Shown: positions 54,451-63,314, counted from the stretch's first letter. The stretch: DNA of 64,000 bases from an uncultured Flavobacteriaceae bacterium (GCA_947494825.1 CANLWN010000001.1:1-64000); one strand, 5' to 3'. Notes: generated by a model from the sequence alone, not told the origin. Translations and numbers: made by a program.

Positions 54451-55404
54451 TTGAACGAACTCATTATAGAACTTACCGAAATAAGTCCAAGAGAGTTTTT
54501 TGGACAGCAAAACGCCAATATAGATATCCTAAAAAAATACTTTCCCAAACTAAAGATCGTTGCCCGTGGAAGTAAAATAAAGGTATATGGGGATGAGCAG
54601 CTTTTGGACGAATTTGATAGACGTTTCGACATGCTTACCGCTCATTTTGCCAAGTACAACAAATTGGATGAAAATGCCATAGAACGGGTGTTGACGAGTA
54701 ATGGGGAGGCAGACTACGAAGCTTCGGCGAAGAGTGGGGACGTGCTTGTCCACGGCGTAAACGGCAGATTGATAAGGGCACAGACCGCCAATCAACGGAA
54801 ACTGGTAGATGCCGCCCAAAAGAACGATATGGTCTTTGCCATTGGTCCCGCAGGAACCGGAAAGACCTATACCGGGGTCGCCCTGGCCGTAAGGGCATTA
54901 AAGGAAAAACAGGTAAAACGTATCATCCTTACGCGTCCCGCAGTGGAGGCGGGAGAGAACCTAGGGTTTTTGCCCGGCGACCTAAAGGAAAAATTGGACC
55001 CCTATATGCAGCCGCTCTACGATGCCTTGCGGGATATGATCGCGGCGGAAAAGTTGGCTCATTTGATCGAAAATGGAACCATACAGATCGCTCCCATGGC
55101 CTTTATGCGCGGAAGGACCCTGGACCATGCCTTCGTCATTCTTGATGAGGCGCAAAATACCACACATGCACAAATGAAGATGTTCCTTACCCGAATGGGG
55201 AAGAACGCCAAGTTTTTGGTTACCGGCGATCCGGGGCAGATTGATTTGCCGCGTAGGGTCATCTCGGGACTTAAGGAGGCCTTGCTGATTCTCAAGGACG
55301 TGCAGGGCATAGAAATGATCTATTTGGACGACAAGGACGTTATCCGACATAAGTTGGTCAAAAAAGTGATCGATGCCTACAAGACTATCGAGCATCATAA
55401 TTAA
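54451..55404 (+). CDS. phoH: PhoH family ATPase
   Basis: 317 residues. The start is a TTG at 54451 (MNELIIELTEISPREFF when read as Met), with no usable ATG near it; the family N-terminus fits this. Walker A is GPAGTGKTYTGVALAV, ILTRPAVEAGENLGFLPGDLKEKLDPYMQPLYD is the PhoH signature and FVILDEAQNTTHAQMKMFLTR is Walker B. Predicted P-loop ATPase; cellular role is poorly defined (RNA metabolism is suspected). It runs into purC with a 9-base gap. Confidence 0.95.
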   Translation: MNELIIELTEISPREFFGQQNANIDILKKYFPKLKIVARGSKIKVYGDEQLLDEFDRRFDMLTAHFAKYNKLDENAIERVLTSNGEADYEASAKSGDVLVHGVNGRLIRAQTANQRKLVDAAQKNDMVFAIGPAGTGKTYTGVALAVRALKEKQVKRIILTRPAVEAGENLGFLPGDLKEKLDPYMQPLYDALRDMIAAEKLAHLIENGTIQIAPMAFMRGRTLDHAFVILDEAQNTTHAQMKMFLTRMGKNAKFLVTGDPGQIDLPRRVISGLKEALLILKDVQGIEMIYLDDKDVIRHKLVKKVIDAYKTIEHHN

Positions 55405-55413
55405 TAGTTGTTT

Positions 55414-56373
55414 ATGGGCAATACCATTATAGCCACGGACTTTAATTTCCCGGGCCAGCAAAGTGTTTATAGGGGAAAGGTGAGGGAAGTGTACCGCTTG
55501 CACAATGACATTCTGGTCATGGTCGCTACCGATCGTCTTTCGGCCTTTGACGTGGTCATGCCCAAGGGAATTCCCTATAAGGGCCAGATTTTGAACCAGA
55601 TTGCAACAAAAATGATGGAAGCCACCAAAGATATCGTGCCCAATTGGTTATTGGCTACTCCAGACCCCAATGTGGCCATAGGACATGCCTGTGAGCCCTT
55701 TAAGGTAGAGATGGTCATAAGAGGCTATCTTTCGGGTCATGCGGCAAGAGAATACAAGGCGGGCAAAAGGATGCTTTGCGGAGTTGCTATGCCGGATGGT
55801 ATGCAGGAAAACGATCCCTTCCCGGAACCGATCATCACCCCGGCCACCAAGGCCGAAAAGGGAGACCACGATGAGGATATCTCCAAGGAAGATATCTTGG
55901 GCCGTGGCATTGTTTCCGAAGCAGATTATGCCCAATTGGAAAAATATACCAGGGCACTGTTCCGGCGCGGTACTGAAATAGCCGCTGAAAGAGGACTTAT
56001 TTTGGTGGATACCAAATATGAATTCGGGAAGACCAAAGTAGGCAAAATTGTGTTGATAGACGAGATACACACCCCAGACTCTTCCCGTTATTTTTATCAG
56101 GAAGGTTATGCAGATCGCCAGACCAAAGGACTGCCACAGAAGCAGCTTTCAAAGGAGTTTGTGAGGCAATGGCTTATCTCCAACGGTTTCCAGGGATTGG
56201 AGGGACAGACGGTCCCGGAGATGACCGACGCGTATATCGAGACCGTATCGGCCAGGTATATTGAACTCTATGAGAACATCACTGGAGAGACCTTCAATAA
56301 AGCCAACATTACCAATATCCAAGAACGGATCAATGAAAATGTAAAGGCCTATTTGAACGGTATTGACCAGTAA
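55414..56373 (+). CDS. purC: Phosphoribosylaminoimidazole-succinocarboxamide synthase
   Basis: 319 residues from the ATG at 55414; a TTG at 55408 adds only two residues. [24 protein letters not shown] and [16 protein letters not shown] are standard SAICAR synthase blocks, as are [31 protein letters not shown] and SKEFVRQWL. It joins aspartate to CAIR using ATP in purine synthesis. The next gene converges on it with a 5-base gap. Confidence 0.97.
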   Translation: MGNTIIATDFNFPGQQSVYRGKVREVYRLHNDILVMVATDRLSAFDVVMPKGIPYKGQILNQIATKMMEATKDIVPNWLLATPDPNVAIGHACEPFKVEMVIRGYLSGHAAREYKAGKRMLCGVAMPDGMQENDPFPEPIITPATKAEKGDHDEDISKEDILGRGIVSEADYAQLEKYTRALFRRGTEIAAERGLILVDTKYEFGKTKVGKIVLIDEIHTPDSSRYFYQEGYADRQTKGLPQKQLSKEFVRQWLISNGFQGLEGQTVPEMTDAYIETVSARYIELYENITGETFNKANITNIQERINENVKAYLNGIDQ

Positions 56374-56378
56374 ACAGC

Positions 56379-57038
56379 CTACTCCAACAGGGGTTTTAGG
56401 GCAAAATCTTTTTTCTTTTTGAGCTTGGATACGATTTTCAGAAAGGCAATGGCCGTGATATAGGCATCCCCTATGGCCGTATGTCGGTCCTTTTTGGAAA
56501 TGTTGAACTTATCGGCCAGCTCGTCAAGGGAATAATGTGCCTTGCGCTCCAAAAGCTTGGATTTTATCAGGCTGCGTTGGTACAGGATGGCCGTATCCAA
56601 GGTTTTGTTTTTCAACTGGGGCAAGTTATGCCGCCTTAAGGCCCTGTTGATCATCGTAATGTCGAACTGTGTATGGTGTGCCACAATGATCCGGTTGCCC
56701 AAATAAATAAGGAGTCGCTTTAATGCCTTTAATTCAGGGATTTTCTGCAGCTTACCCCGCTTTAAAATCCCATGGATTTCAGCGGTTTCCGAATTGTACC
56801 GTTCCTGCAGCAGGTAAACCTCAAAACTCTCCTTTACCAGGATGGTCTGGCCTTGTACCAACAACGCGCCAATGCACAAAATACGGTCTTCCTCAAAATC
56901 AAAACCGGTGGTTTCCGTATCCAAGACCACAAACTGTTGCCGGTCCCAAATGTACTTAGGTTTTTCCTGAAACGAGGCTTCATAGGTTTTCCAGAAATCG
57001 GGCAGCTCTGGTCTCGTATTTTTTTTAAACAGACCCAT
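56379..57038 (-). CDS. DnaQ-type 3'-5' exonuclease (DEDDh)
   Basis: 219 residues. The three exonuclease motifs are intact: VVLDTETTGFDFEEDRILCIGALLV (Exo I), VAHHTQFDITMINRALRRHNLP (Exo II) and DRHTAIGDAYITAIAFLKI (Exo III with its histidine). It resembles the stand-alone epsilon-like exonucleases that sit beside DUF294 proteins. It starts with an ATG overlapping the stop of the cNMP/CBS/DUF294 gene. Its substrate in the cell is not known. Confidence 0.92.
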   Translation of the reverse strand: MGLFKKNTRPELPDFWKTYEASFQEKPKYIWDRQQFVVLDTETTGFDFEEDRILCIGALLVQGQTILVKESFEVYLLQERYNSETAEIHGILKRGKLQKIPELKALKRLLIYLGNRIIVAHHTQFDITMINRALRRHNLPQLKNKTLDTAILYQRSLIKSKLLERKAHYSLDELADKFNISKKDRHTAIGDAYITAIAFLKIVSKLKKKKDFALKPLLE

Positions 57039-58960
57039 TACCTCAAAATGTTTGATACCTTAAACCGGACCGAAATTACTTCCTGCAGTTCCTTAATGGT
57101 CTTAAACGTCCTTTTGAGCTTTATTTTTTCTTCCTTCGTTAGTTTGTCCAAAGCGATAAAACGACCGGAATCATTGTGCAATAGGCCCTGTATGGTTCTG
57201 AATTTCAATAGCGCTTTAGTGGCGTAGGAACAGGATAGGTAGAACTCGGCATTGTTGGGTTCCAGTTCGGCCAGTTTCTCAAATCGTTCGGCGGTATTGT
57301 TGATGCCTTTAATGGAATGCGAAAGTATCAATACCCTGGCGGCGTCGGTTAGGGGCATTAATGCCCTTCTTTTGATATCAAAAAAGTCTTTGTGGGCACC
57401 GTCCTGTTCTACCAGGAATTGCCTAAAAAAACCAGTAGGGGAGGGGTTTTGCAACGCCCCGCTGGCCAAGTGCAGATAAAAAACAGGGTATTTCCCTACA
57501 GTTTCAAAAATATGTGCGGAAATTTCTTCAACCAATTCCTTGGTACCATAGGAGAGATTGTAATCAAAAAAGATGGAGGAGAGCAGCACTTCATCCGCCC
57601 CTGGATTAATGATCCAGTGGGAAATCTTGTTTTTCCATTCGGTTAGGCTTAGGCACCATTTGGGGTTAGAGGCCATCATTTCGGCAGGACAGTAGTCGTA
57701 TCCGATGGTGAAAAGTCCTTTGTTCACCCTTCTGGACAACTCCAGAAAGTAGGCCGTGGTTTCAGGGAGTTTACTCTCGGGTACATCCTCAAACACCAGG
57801 GCGTTGTCCTGATCGGTGTGCAACAGTTGTTCACTTCTGCCCTGACTTCCAATGGCAAGCCATGCAAATTTTGCCGGAGGTGCTTTTTCCATTTTCCCCA
57901 AAGAGATTTTAATACATTGTTTAATGCAGGCATCGTTGAGTTCGGAAATGATTTTTGAAGTCAGCGTTATCGGAATGTTTTGTTCCAGATACCCCCTTAG
58001 CAAATCCATGATATTATTTCTGATGGGTTTTATCTGTTTGTACTTTGTACTACGCTTAATGGCCTTTATCAACACGGCGGGATTGTTTCCAAGGGCTACC
58101 ATGACATCGTGTTTGGAAAGGATTCCGACGGCTTTGGTATTGGGTGTCCCGTCCTTGGTGAGACATAGATGGCTGATGTTGCTCTTCATCATGGCCATCT
58201 GCGCCTGGGTGATGGTCAGTTTTTTTGGGTAGGTGATCACCGGGGCGGTCATAATTTTGGAAGCCGGGGTGTCAATGGGGTAAGCTCCGGTAACGATTTT
58301 GTTGCGGAGATCTTTATCCGTTACCATGCCCACGGGCAGGTCACCCTGAACGACCAGTATGGATCCCACCTTCCTCTTTGTCATGGTCTCGGCAAGCATT
58401 TTTGCGGTCATCCCAGGGGAACAACTTACGAGGTTTTTGGAATATTTCACAGGCTGCAAATCCAGCAGTCTGGTGCTGGGATCTGGGCTTTCCACATTTT
58501 CCTTTTCCCCATAAAGCTTGCCCCTGTGGCTTTCTGAATACGGGTTGCGGGTATTGGAAGCAAAACTTTCGATCAAAAAATTCCCGACTTCCTTGTTTTC
58601 TTGGGCATAAGGTTTAAAAATATCGATGGGAACGGCATAAAGGATGCTCTCTTCATGGGCCTTGGCGTCCAATTTGTACTTCTCATTGGCCATCAACGGC
58701 CTAAGGCCAAAAATATCCCCTTCATCGCAAATATCCACGATTTCGTTTTTCGGTTTTTTGGTCAGGGATACGGCCCCCTTATGAATCAGATAGAAATGGT
58801 CATGGGGCGCTTCTCCCTCCGCAAAGATTGTACTGCCCCGCTCCCGATAAACGATATGTATCTGCTCTGAAAGTGTCTGTAGTTCATTTCGTTTTAACTC
58901 GTTGAAAGGAGGAAAGTTTTTGAGAAAATCGGCTACGCGTTCGGAGATGGTATTCTTCAT
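57038..58960 (-). CDS. cNMP-binding/CBS-pair/DUF294 nucleotidyltransferase-like protein
   Basis: 640 residues with four parts: a cyclic-nucleotide-binding domain (about 15-120, with ERGSTIFAEGEAPHDHFYLIHKGAVSLT), two CBS motifs (about 175-300, PVGMVTDKDLRNKIVTG and PNTKAVGILSKHDVMVALG), a DUF294 nucleotidyltransferase-like domain (about 340-475, WLAIGSQGRSEQLLHTDQDNALVFED, holding the G-S and D-x-D metal site), and a C-terminal helical DUF294 domain. Such proteins are thought to sense nucleotides. The overlapping exonuclease gene is its usual partner. Confidence 0.93.
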   Translation of the reverse strand: MKNTISERVADFLKNFPPFNELKRNELQTLSEQIHIVYRERGSTIFAEGEAPHDHFYLIHKGAVSLTKKPKNEIVDICDEGDIFGLRPLMANEKYKLDAKAHEESILYAVPIDIFKPYAQENKEVGNFLIESFASNTRNPYSESHRGKLYGEKENVESPDPSTRLLDLQPVKYSKNLVSCSPGMTAKMLAETMTKRKVGSILVVQGDLPVGMVTDKDLRNKIVTGAYPIDTPASKIMTAPVITYPKKLTITQAQMAMMKSNISHLCLTKDGTPNTKAVGILSKHDVMVALGNNPAVLIKAIKRSTKYKQIKPIRNNIMDLLRGYLEQNIPITLTSKIISELNDACIKQCIKISLGKMEKAPPAKFAWLAIGSQGRSEQLLHTDQDNALVFEDVPESKLPETTAYFLELSRRVNKGLFTIGYDYCPAEMMASNPKWCLSLTEWKNKISHWIINPGADEVLLSSIFFDYNLSYGTKELVEEISAHIFETVGKYPVFYLHLASGALQNPSPTGFFRQFLVEQDGAHKDFFDIKRRALMPLTDAARVLILSHSIKGINNTAERFEKLAELEPNNAEFYLSCSYATKALLKFRTIQGLLHNDSGRFIALDKLTKEEKIKLKRTFKTIKELQEVISVRFKVSNILR

Positions 58961-59008
58961 GCTTCCAGTTTGTAGTTAAAGTTACTTGATACCACTGGCA
59001 AGGAAAAG

Positions 59009-59035
59009 AAAAAAGACCACAAATTGCGGTCTTTT
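59009..59035 (-). terminator. Terminator following the tRNA remnant
   Basis: AAAAGACC at 59011-59018 pairs with GGTCTTTT at 59028-59035 around a nine-base loop. Read leftward it follows the tRNA 3' end by 2 bases and ends in a U-tract. This is a normal terminator of a tRNA gene, kept although the 5' half of that tRNA is gone. Confidence 0.75.
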
Positions 59036-59037
59036 GT

Positions 59038-59079
59038 TGTAGCGAGAGGGACTTGAACCCTCGGCCTCCGGGTTGTGAA
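59038..59079 (-). pseudogene. 3' fragment of a tRNA gene (probable attachment-site remnant)
   Basis: Read leftward, the sequence gives an anticodon loop TTCACAA, the 3' side of the anticodon stem (CCCGG), a five-base variable loop, an intact T arm (GAGGG, TTCAAGT, CCCTC), the 3' acceptor strand TCGCTAC and a discriminator A. The 5' half, which should give CCGGG and GTAGCGA, is absent: the upstream sequence does not pair. The loop would read CAC (Val) if original, but identity cannot be trusted at a crossover point. It is a typical att core of a tRNA-targeting element. Confidence 0.82.
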
Positions 59080-59364
59080 ATTGATATAGTCAGTGACAAC
59101 AGCTAGTCATGTAAAAAGCGTCCTATAAAAGGAAAATTAATGGCACTTTTAAAAGAGACCGCAAAAAGGACGCTCACAAAAAGAAATAAACAAATTTTGA
59201 AATCGGCCACATAAAACGGCCATTTAATGAGACCTTAAAAATCGTTATCAATAAATCATATAGGTTGGATATGAGCATTAACTATATTTTCCGATATTAG
59301 TTAATAACTATATCCCGTTGTTAGCGATAATTAAAACCAATAGAAATAATAAAATCCAAGCATT

Positions 59365-59835
59365 ATGAGAAAACTGATTTACATTTCATCTTTTCTAATC
59401 TTTTTTACTAGTTGTGGGAAAAAGGAAAGTATTGATTTAAAAGCCGAAGGCGAGAAAGTCATGGAAACAAGCCGAAAATGGGCACAATCAAAAACCAATG
59501 AGGAATATTTAAGTTATTGGACTGATGATGCAATTCTAATAGCACCTGGACAACCAACATTAAGAGGAAAAGAACAAATATCAAAAATGTTGGAGGCCAA
59601 CGCTCAAATTCCCGGTTTTGAAGTTAATTGGGAGCCTAAAGAGGTCTTTGTTTCTGAAAGTGGTGATCTGGCATATTTAATAGAGAATATATATTTCGGA
59701 GTTAATGATTCTCTTGGAAATAAGATAAAAACTTTCAACAAAGCGGTTACAATTTGGAAAAAACAACAGGACGGAACTTGGAAAAATGTAGTCGACACCT
59801 TTAATCCCGATCCATCCGTTACTTCTTTGGAATGA
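59365..59835 (+). CDS. Small lipoprotein with NTF2-like/DUF4440 domain
   Basis: 156 residues. The signal peptide ends FLIFFTSCGKK, with the lipid cysteine at C17. The rest (VMETSRKWAQSKTNEEYLSYWTDDAILIAPGQPTLRGKEQISKML, then AVTIWKKQQDGTWKNVVDTFNPD) matches DUF4440/SnoaL-like proteins of the NTF2 fold, which bind small molecules or act as polyketide-type enzymes. No catalytic residues can be assigned. It is the first of three tandem lipoproteins of this fold, on an AT-richer stretch. Confidence 0.88.
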   Translation: MRKLIYISSFLIFFTSCGKKESIDLKAEGEKVMETSRKWAQSKTNEEYLSYWTDDAILIAPGQPTLRGKEQISKMLEANAQIPGFEVNWEPKEVFVSESGDLAYLIENIYFGVNDSLGNKIKTFNKAVTIWKKQQDGTWKNVVDTFNPDPSVTSLE

Positions 59836-60008
59836 AAAACGAATCGCTAACAATACCTATGATCCATTGCTTACGGATTTCCTTGCAGGAAATCCTCGCC
59901 CATTTGCTAACTTGGAGCTACCGCGGAAAAGTCCTTCGGACGTTTTCTGCAACCTATCATAGCCGAACCGTTGGCAGCAATTGGGAATAACAAAATCCGA
60001 ATAATACT
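59836..60008. repeat. Palindromic attC-like spacer between lipoprotein genes
   Basis: A 173-base spacer built as a nested imperfect palindrome. GCTAAC at 59846-59851 faces GTTGGC at 59970-59975, and CTATGAT at 59857-59863 faces ATCATAG at 59956-59962. Inside are an 8-bp hairpin (GGATTTCC/GGAAATCC, 59875-59895) and another (GAAAA-GTCC/GGAC-TTTTC, 59926-59947). The layout of outer and inner arms resembles an integron attC site. Confidence 0.55.
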
Positions 60009-60542
60009 ATGAGAAAGCTTTTTATACTTGGATTTGTCGCAATCGTTTTTCTCTCATGCAATAATAAAAAAGAAGAGTCTCCTAAACTTAATAAGGCCGA
60101 AATTGAAAAAGAATTGTGGAAGGCAATCGAGGCTAGATTTTATTCTTGGAGGGACAACAACTATGATGCGCACATGGAAACATACCATCCCCATTGGCGA
60201 AGATGGTCTCTGACTTCCAAAAAACTATTAAAAAAAGAGGGGTTCATCAATTTATGGGACTACGTCAAAAAAAACGAGGAAGTAATCGAAATGGAACTTG
60301 AACCTATTGAATTCACTATCATGGGAAATGGTGAAACCGCGATTGTCCATTTTGTGTCTAAAGAGACTTTTAAATGGATCGGTCCAAGTGAACCGTCAAT
60401 TTATGGGGAATATATGGAAAAAGATAGTATTTATACCGGTACGTTAAGATGGAGTGATGTTCTGGTAAAGGTAAATGGAAAATGGCAGTGTATCGGTGGA
60501 CATAGGGATAAAAGTCAATTAAAAAATAGCCTGTCAAAATAA
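60009..60542 (+). CDS. Small lipoprotein, NTF2-like fold
   Basis: 177 residues. The signal peptide ends VFLSCNNKK (lipid cysteine C17). IEARFYSWRDNNYDAHMETYHPHWRRWS and DVLVKVNGKWQCIGGHRDKS are the start and end of an NTF2-like domain. Its 5' flank (CCGTTG...AAAATCC...TATGAGAAA) closely matches that of the previous lipoprotein, so the two genes share upstream sequence. Function unknown. Confidence 0.82.
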   Translation: MRKLFILGFVAIVFLSCNNKKEESPKLNKAEIEKELWKAIEARFYSWRDNNYDAHMETYHPHWRRWSLTSKKLLKKEGFINLWDYVKKNEEVIEMELEPIEFTIMGNGETAIVHFVSKETFKWIGPSEPSIYGEYMEKDSIYTGTLRWSDVLVKVNGKWQCIGGHRDKSQLKNSLSK

Positions 60543-60593
60543 TCAACGGCTACGGCTCATATACAAGGGGGTTGGCAAACATTAAAATCTAAT
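60543..60593. repeat. Short attC-half-like spacer
   Basis: 51-base spacer with GTTGGC at 60571-60576, the same right-end core as in the preceding spacer. The left arm is not clear. It ends directly before the next lipoprotein start, as in the other two cases. Confidence 0.4.
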
Positions 60594-61025
60594 ATGAAGT
60601 ACGTTTATTTAATTCTTGTAATTACTTTCTTTTCTTGTAAACCTGACAAGGCTTTTACTGAAACTGAACAAAAGGAATTTGAAAAAATGGCACAAGCCTA
60701 TCAGAGTATTTATATGGAGGGAGGTGAAAATTTAGACGAGATTTTAGCCGGAATCGATAAAAGCATTCAAATGTGGGAAAATGGAAAAATTTGGACATAT
60801 GATGACATGGTCAAGTTTGGTCCACATTTACCTAAGAAAACAGTTATTGAAAACTACGATGAGCAAAAACTGTTGGAAAGAGATTTAGGTTATGATTTTG
60901 TCAGCATACTATATATAAATACTAAAGGTGATACTTTGAGAGAGACTACCTCTAGAATTTGGAAAAATTCTGATAAAAAATGGCAAATTGTATACATGAG
61001 TAATTTGATTAATAAAGCGGACTGA
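60594..61025 (+). CDS. Small lipoprotein, NTF2-like fold
   Basis: 143 residues. The signal peptide ends VITFFSCKPDK, with the lipid cysteine at C15. QKEFEKMAQAYQSIYMEGGENLDEILAGIDKSIQMWENGKIWTYDDMVKFG and TLRETTSRIWKNSDKKWQIVYMSN give an NTF2-like helix-and-sheet pattern. It resembles the first of the three genes in fold but is not a close copy. The three together form a small head-to-tail array. Confidence 0.8.
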   Translation: MKYVYLILVITFFSCKPDKAFTETEQKEFEKMAQAYQSIYMEGGENLDEILAGIDKSIQMWENGKIWTYDDMVKFGPHLPKKTVIENYDEQKLLERDLGYDFVSILYINTKGDTLRETTSRIWKNSDKKWQIVYMSNLINKAD

Positions 61026-61226
61026 ATAAAAAACGTTTGCCGACAATGGCAAGGATTGACCTGCTAGCCCGACAATTTTCCTTAATTTTAAAATATAAAT
61101 AGGGTAATCGCTATCAACAGGTACTTTTGCTGCTTAGCTGATAACACATTTACAATGTAACTAACCAGCCCGATTCTCCAACCGTTCACTCTGTCCTTAC
61201 TCCAGGTTGAATTGACAGAGAGTCGC

Positions 61227-61272
61227 GGCAAAACTACTCGCCATAACCGGGCATGGCTTGGACCGTTTTGCC
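61227..61272. repeat. Inverted repeat between lipoprotein array and acyltransferase
   Basis: GGCAAAAC at 61227-61234 pairs with GTTTTGCC at 61265-61272, with an inner GCCAT/ATGGC pair. The segment can fold into a two-step hairpin. It lies in the 278-base gap between convergent genes, where a terminator or recombination site would fit. No U-tract on either side. Confidence 0.45.
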
Positions 61273-61303
61273 TAATTTGTTAATTGTCCCGTAATTAGAA
61301 GGT

Positions 61304-62398
61304 TTAGCGGAACCATATTTTGATTAACTTTTTATTGATTATTTTCATTTTTCTATCCAAAATCATCACGGTTACACTGACAAGAACGACAAAACATGTT
61401 ACTCCCAAAACAACTGATGTCGGGGATAGTGAATGATAAAAGAACCTACTTAGCCCAAATCCTGTAATACTTCCATAAAGCATCACGGAATGTAAGATAT
61501 AAATGGGTAAGGTCTTTTGCCCGATTCTTAGGAGTACCTTGCTTTTGAAATATTGACGAAAGAGCACAAAAAATGCAAAAACAAATAGCACAACACCTAA
61601 ACGAGCAAAAAGATAGGTATGCTGTAAGGCGTCCTGAAAAAATTGCAACCCGGTTATTTCCTTGAGATCTCTGATGATTTCATAGGAGTTGGCCACCAAA
61701 ATATATCCCCCCAAAAGTGCAGTTATGATTGCGTTCCTATAAAAATTGGTTTTGGTATGCTGATTTGCGAAAACTACTGCTAAAAAACCCCCAAAGGAAG
61801 TAAACCCGAACCAAGGTGCTATCGTAAAGACCGAACCATTCGCCTTTGTAAAATAGTTGGATAAAAATTCGGGCATAAAAGAATAATCCCATTGCTCATA
61901 ACTGGCTTTGAAAATAAATAGCAAAATGGTTATTGAACACAAAAGCACTGGAAAGACCTTTCTTTTGGATTTATAGGAAACCAGATATACCAAAACGATC
62001 AATATTATGGACAAGCCCAGGCATTGGAGTACATGTACTATATCATAAGAGTCGTTGATAGCTCCTTTAAATACCTTGGAAAAACGTATTTGCAATAGAT
62101 AACCGATGGCCATGAGTTGAACACCTCTTTTAATCCCTTTTCCAACTCGGGGGTTGGAAATGCCCTGGCTATGTTCCCGCACTAGCAAGAAGGTAAAGAT
62201 GAAGCCTGAAACTGTGAAGAATAGGGGGGCCGTAACCCCTCGAAAGTAACTCCAAATAGAAAAAAACAGATCATCCTTGTCCCGGTAAACGTCTGACAAT
62301 AGGGCCGCCACAAAATGACCTTGTAACATCATCAAAATTGCCCAAGCTCTCATGGCATCTATGAAATAAAGTCTATCGGTTTTTGCTTTTTTAATCAT
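61304..62398 (-). CDS. Membrane acyltransferase (heparan-glucosaminide-acetyltransferase-like, DUF1624 type)
   Basis: About 364 residues with ten membrane helices. I start it at the ATG at 62398, where MIKKAKTDRLYFIDAMRAWAILMMLQGHF gives the family opening; the frame open to 62443 would add 15 poor residues. FSIWSYFRGVTAPLFFTVSGFIFTFLL and ILHSVMLYGSI are further family landmarks. DUF1624 members are membrane acetyltransferase-like proteins whose substrates are often unknown. It converges with the lipoprotein array and is on the opposite strand. Confidence 0.82.
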   Translation of the reverse strand: MIKKAKTDRLYFIDAMRAWAILMMLQGHFVAALLSDVYRDKDDLFFSIWSYFRGVTAPLFFTVSGFIFTFLLVREHSQGISNPRVGKGIKRGVQLMAIGYLLQIRFSKVFKGAINDSYDIVHVLQCLGLSIILIVLVYLVSYKSKRKVFPVLLCSITILLFIFKASYEQWDYSFMPEFLSNYFTKANGSVFTIAPWFGFTSFGGFLAVVFANQHTKTNFYRNAIITALLGGYILVANSYEIIRDLKEITGLQFFQDALQHTYLFARLGVVLFVFAFFVLFRQYFKSKVLLRIGQKTLPIYILHSVMLYGSITGFGLSRFFYHSLSPTSVVLGVTCFVVLVSVTVMILDRKMKIINKKLIKIWFR

Positions 62399-62455
62399 TG
62401 TAGGTACCCCTGACCCTAGTGGGCTAATGAGGTCGAGGACCAAGGTACATCCATT

Positions 62456-62913
62456 ATGTCCATTATCACTCCCGAAATCAAGGAATATGTCGATTTTAAA
62501 AAGAAGTTGACCATATTCCTATACTAAAGAGATGGGTTCAAATAGGAAAGCTATTAGGAAATTAGAGGTAACGAAATCAACTTTCTATAAATGGAAGAAA
62601 GCCTTCGACAAAGATGGCCCAAAGGGATTATTGGGAAAATACCATGGCCTATAACCATCGCAAGACAATAAAACCGGAGGTCGTCGAAAAGGCATTGCAG
62701 CCCAGAAAGGAAAACGAACTAGGCCCAGGGCAAATCAAATGGTATCTGGAAAGATATCGTGGGATGATAACATCTGAATCCAGTGTCTATCGGATTTTGA
62801 AAAAACACAAAGTGGAGAGGCCGAGCAAACGGGTTTCAAAAAGAACGGTACATAGCAAAGGATATTCAAAGTTGGTGCATGGTCATAGAAGTGCTCCAAA
62901 GAACTGTCCCTAA
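62456..62913 (+). pseudogene. Decayed IS481/IS3-like transposase N-terminal part
   Basis: The reading frame is broken at least twice. One frame holds RKLEVTKSTFYKWKKAFDKDGPKGLL, a helix-turn-helix unit, and the next (from about 62640) holds EVVEKALQPRKENELGPGQ and VYRILKKHKVERP, the second HTH of IS481-type transposases. Nothing resembling the DDE catalytic domain follows. No terminal inverted repeats or target duplication were seen. It is a remnant, showing that mobile DNA has entered this island. Confidence 0.75.
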
Positions 62914-63314
62914 AATCCACATCTTGGCCAATACCCAATTTTATATCTATATGACCGGGCCGTTTTATGATTTATAATAGCGTAAGAGGGCAGTACGGGC
63001 AGGAGACACTGTATGGAGGGCTTTTTAACAAATAATTGTCAACTAATGACTGAACAAGTTGTACTTTCACCGCGTTAAAAGTTCGATAGCCTGCCATTAT
63101 TTTTATCTTCACAGATCTAATTTATCCCTGCTCTCAAGCAATTTAATACGCAAAAGGAACCGGTTTGACCGAAATAGCCAAGGTTCAACACAGAAATCCT
63201 ATTAAGGAAATGTGGGTATTCCTTGGAATTAATGAATCAATTTAAAATGTAAAAGAACGTATGAGTATTTTAAAACAGATAATCAAAAGAATAATTAATA
63301 CTAAACATCAAATA
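62914..63314. other. Gene-free region upstream of cold-shock gene
   Basis: 401 bases with no supported gene. The left part may be worn-out sequence from the transposase; the right part is the AT-rich leader of the cold-shock gene, which in this family is usually long. No strong hairpin or promoter box was picked out. Confidence 0.55.

Larger units (their letters stand above)
58961..59364. other. Boundary region between core genome and accessory island
   Basis: This 404-base stretch has no gene. It contains a terminator hairpin (59009-59035), the 3' remnant of a tRNA (59038-59079), and on its right side an eight-base inverted repeat (AGCGTCCT near 59116 and AGGACGCT near 59171). Then comes an attC-like right half just upstream of the first lipoprotein. 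An open frame of 24 codons from 59140 is too short to support. Confidence 0.7.

Noticed and set aside
59038-59079. A functional tRNA-Val (CAC) gene
   Set aside because: Only the 3' half is present; no 5' acceptor, D arm or 5' anticodon stem can be found beside it.
59140-59214. 24-codon frame MALLKETAKRTL as the start of an integrase
   Set aside because: It stops after 24 codons and has no recognisable integrase sequence; kept only as a possible trace.
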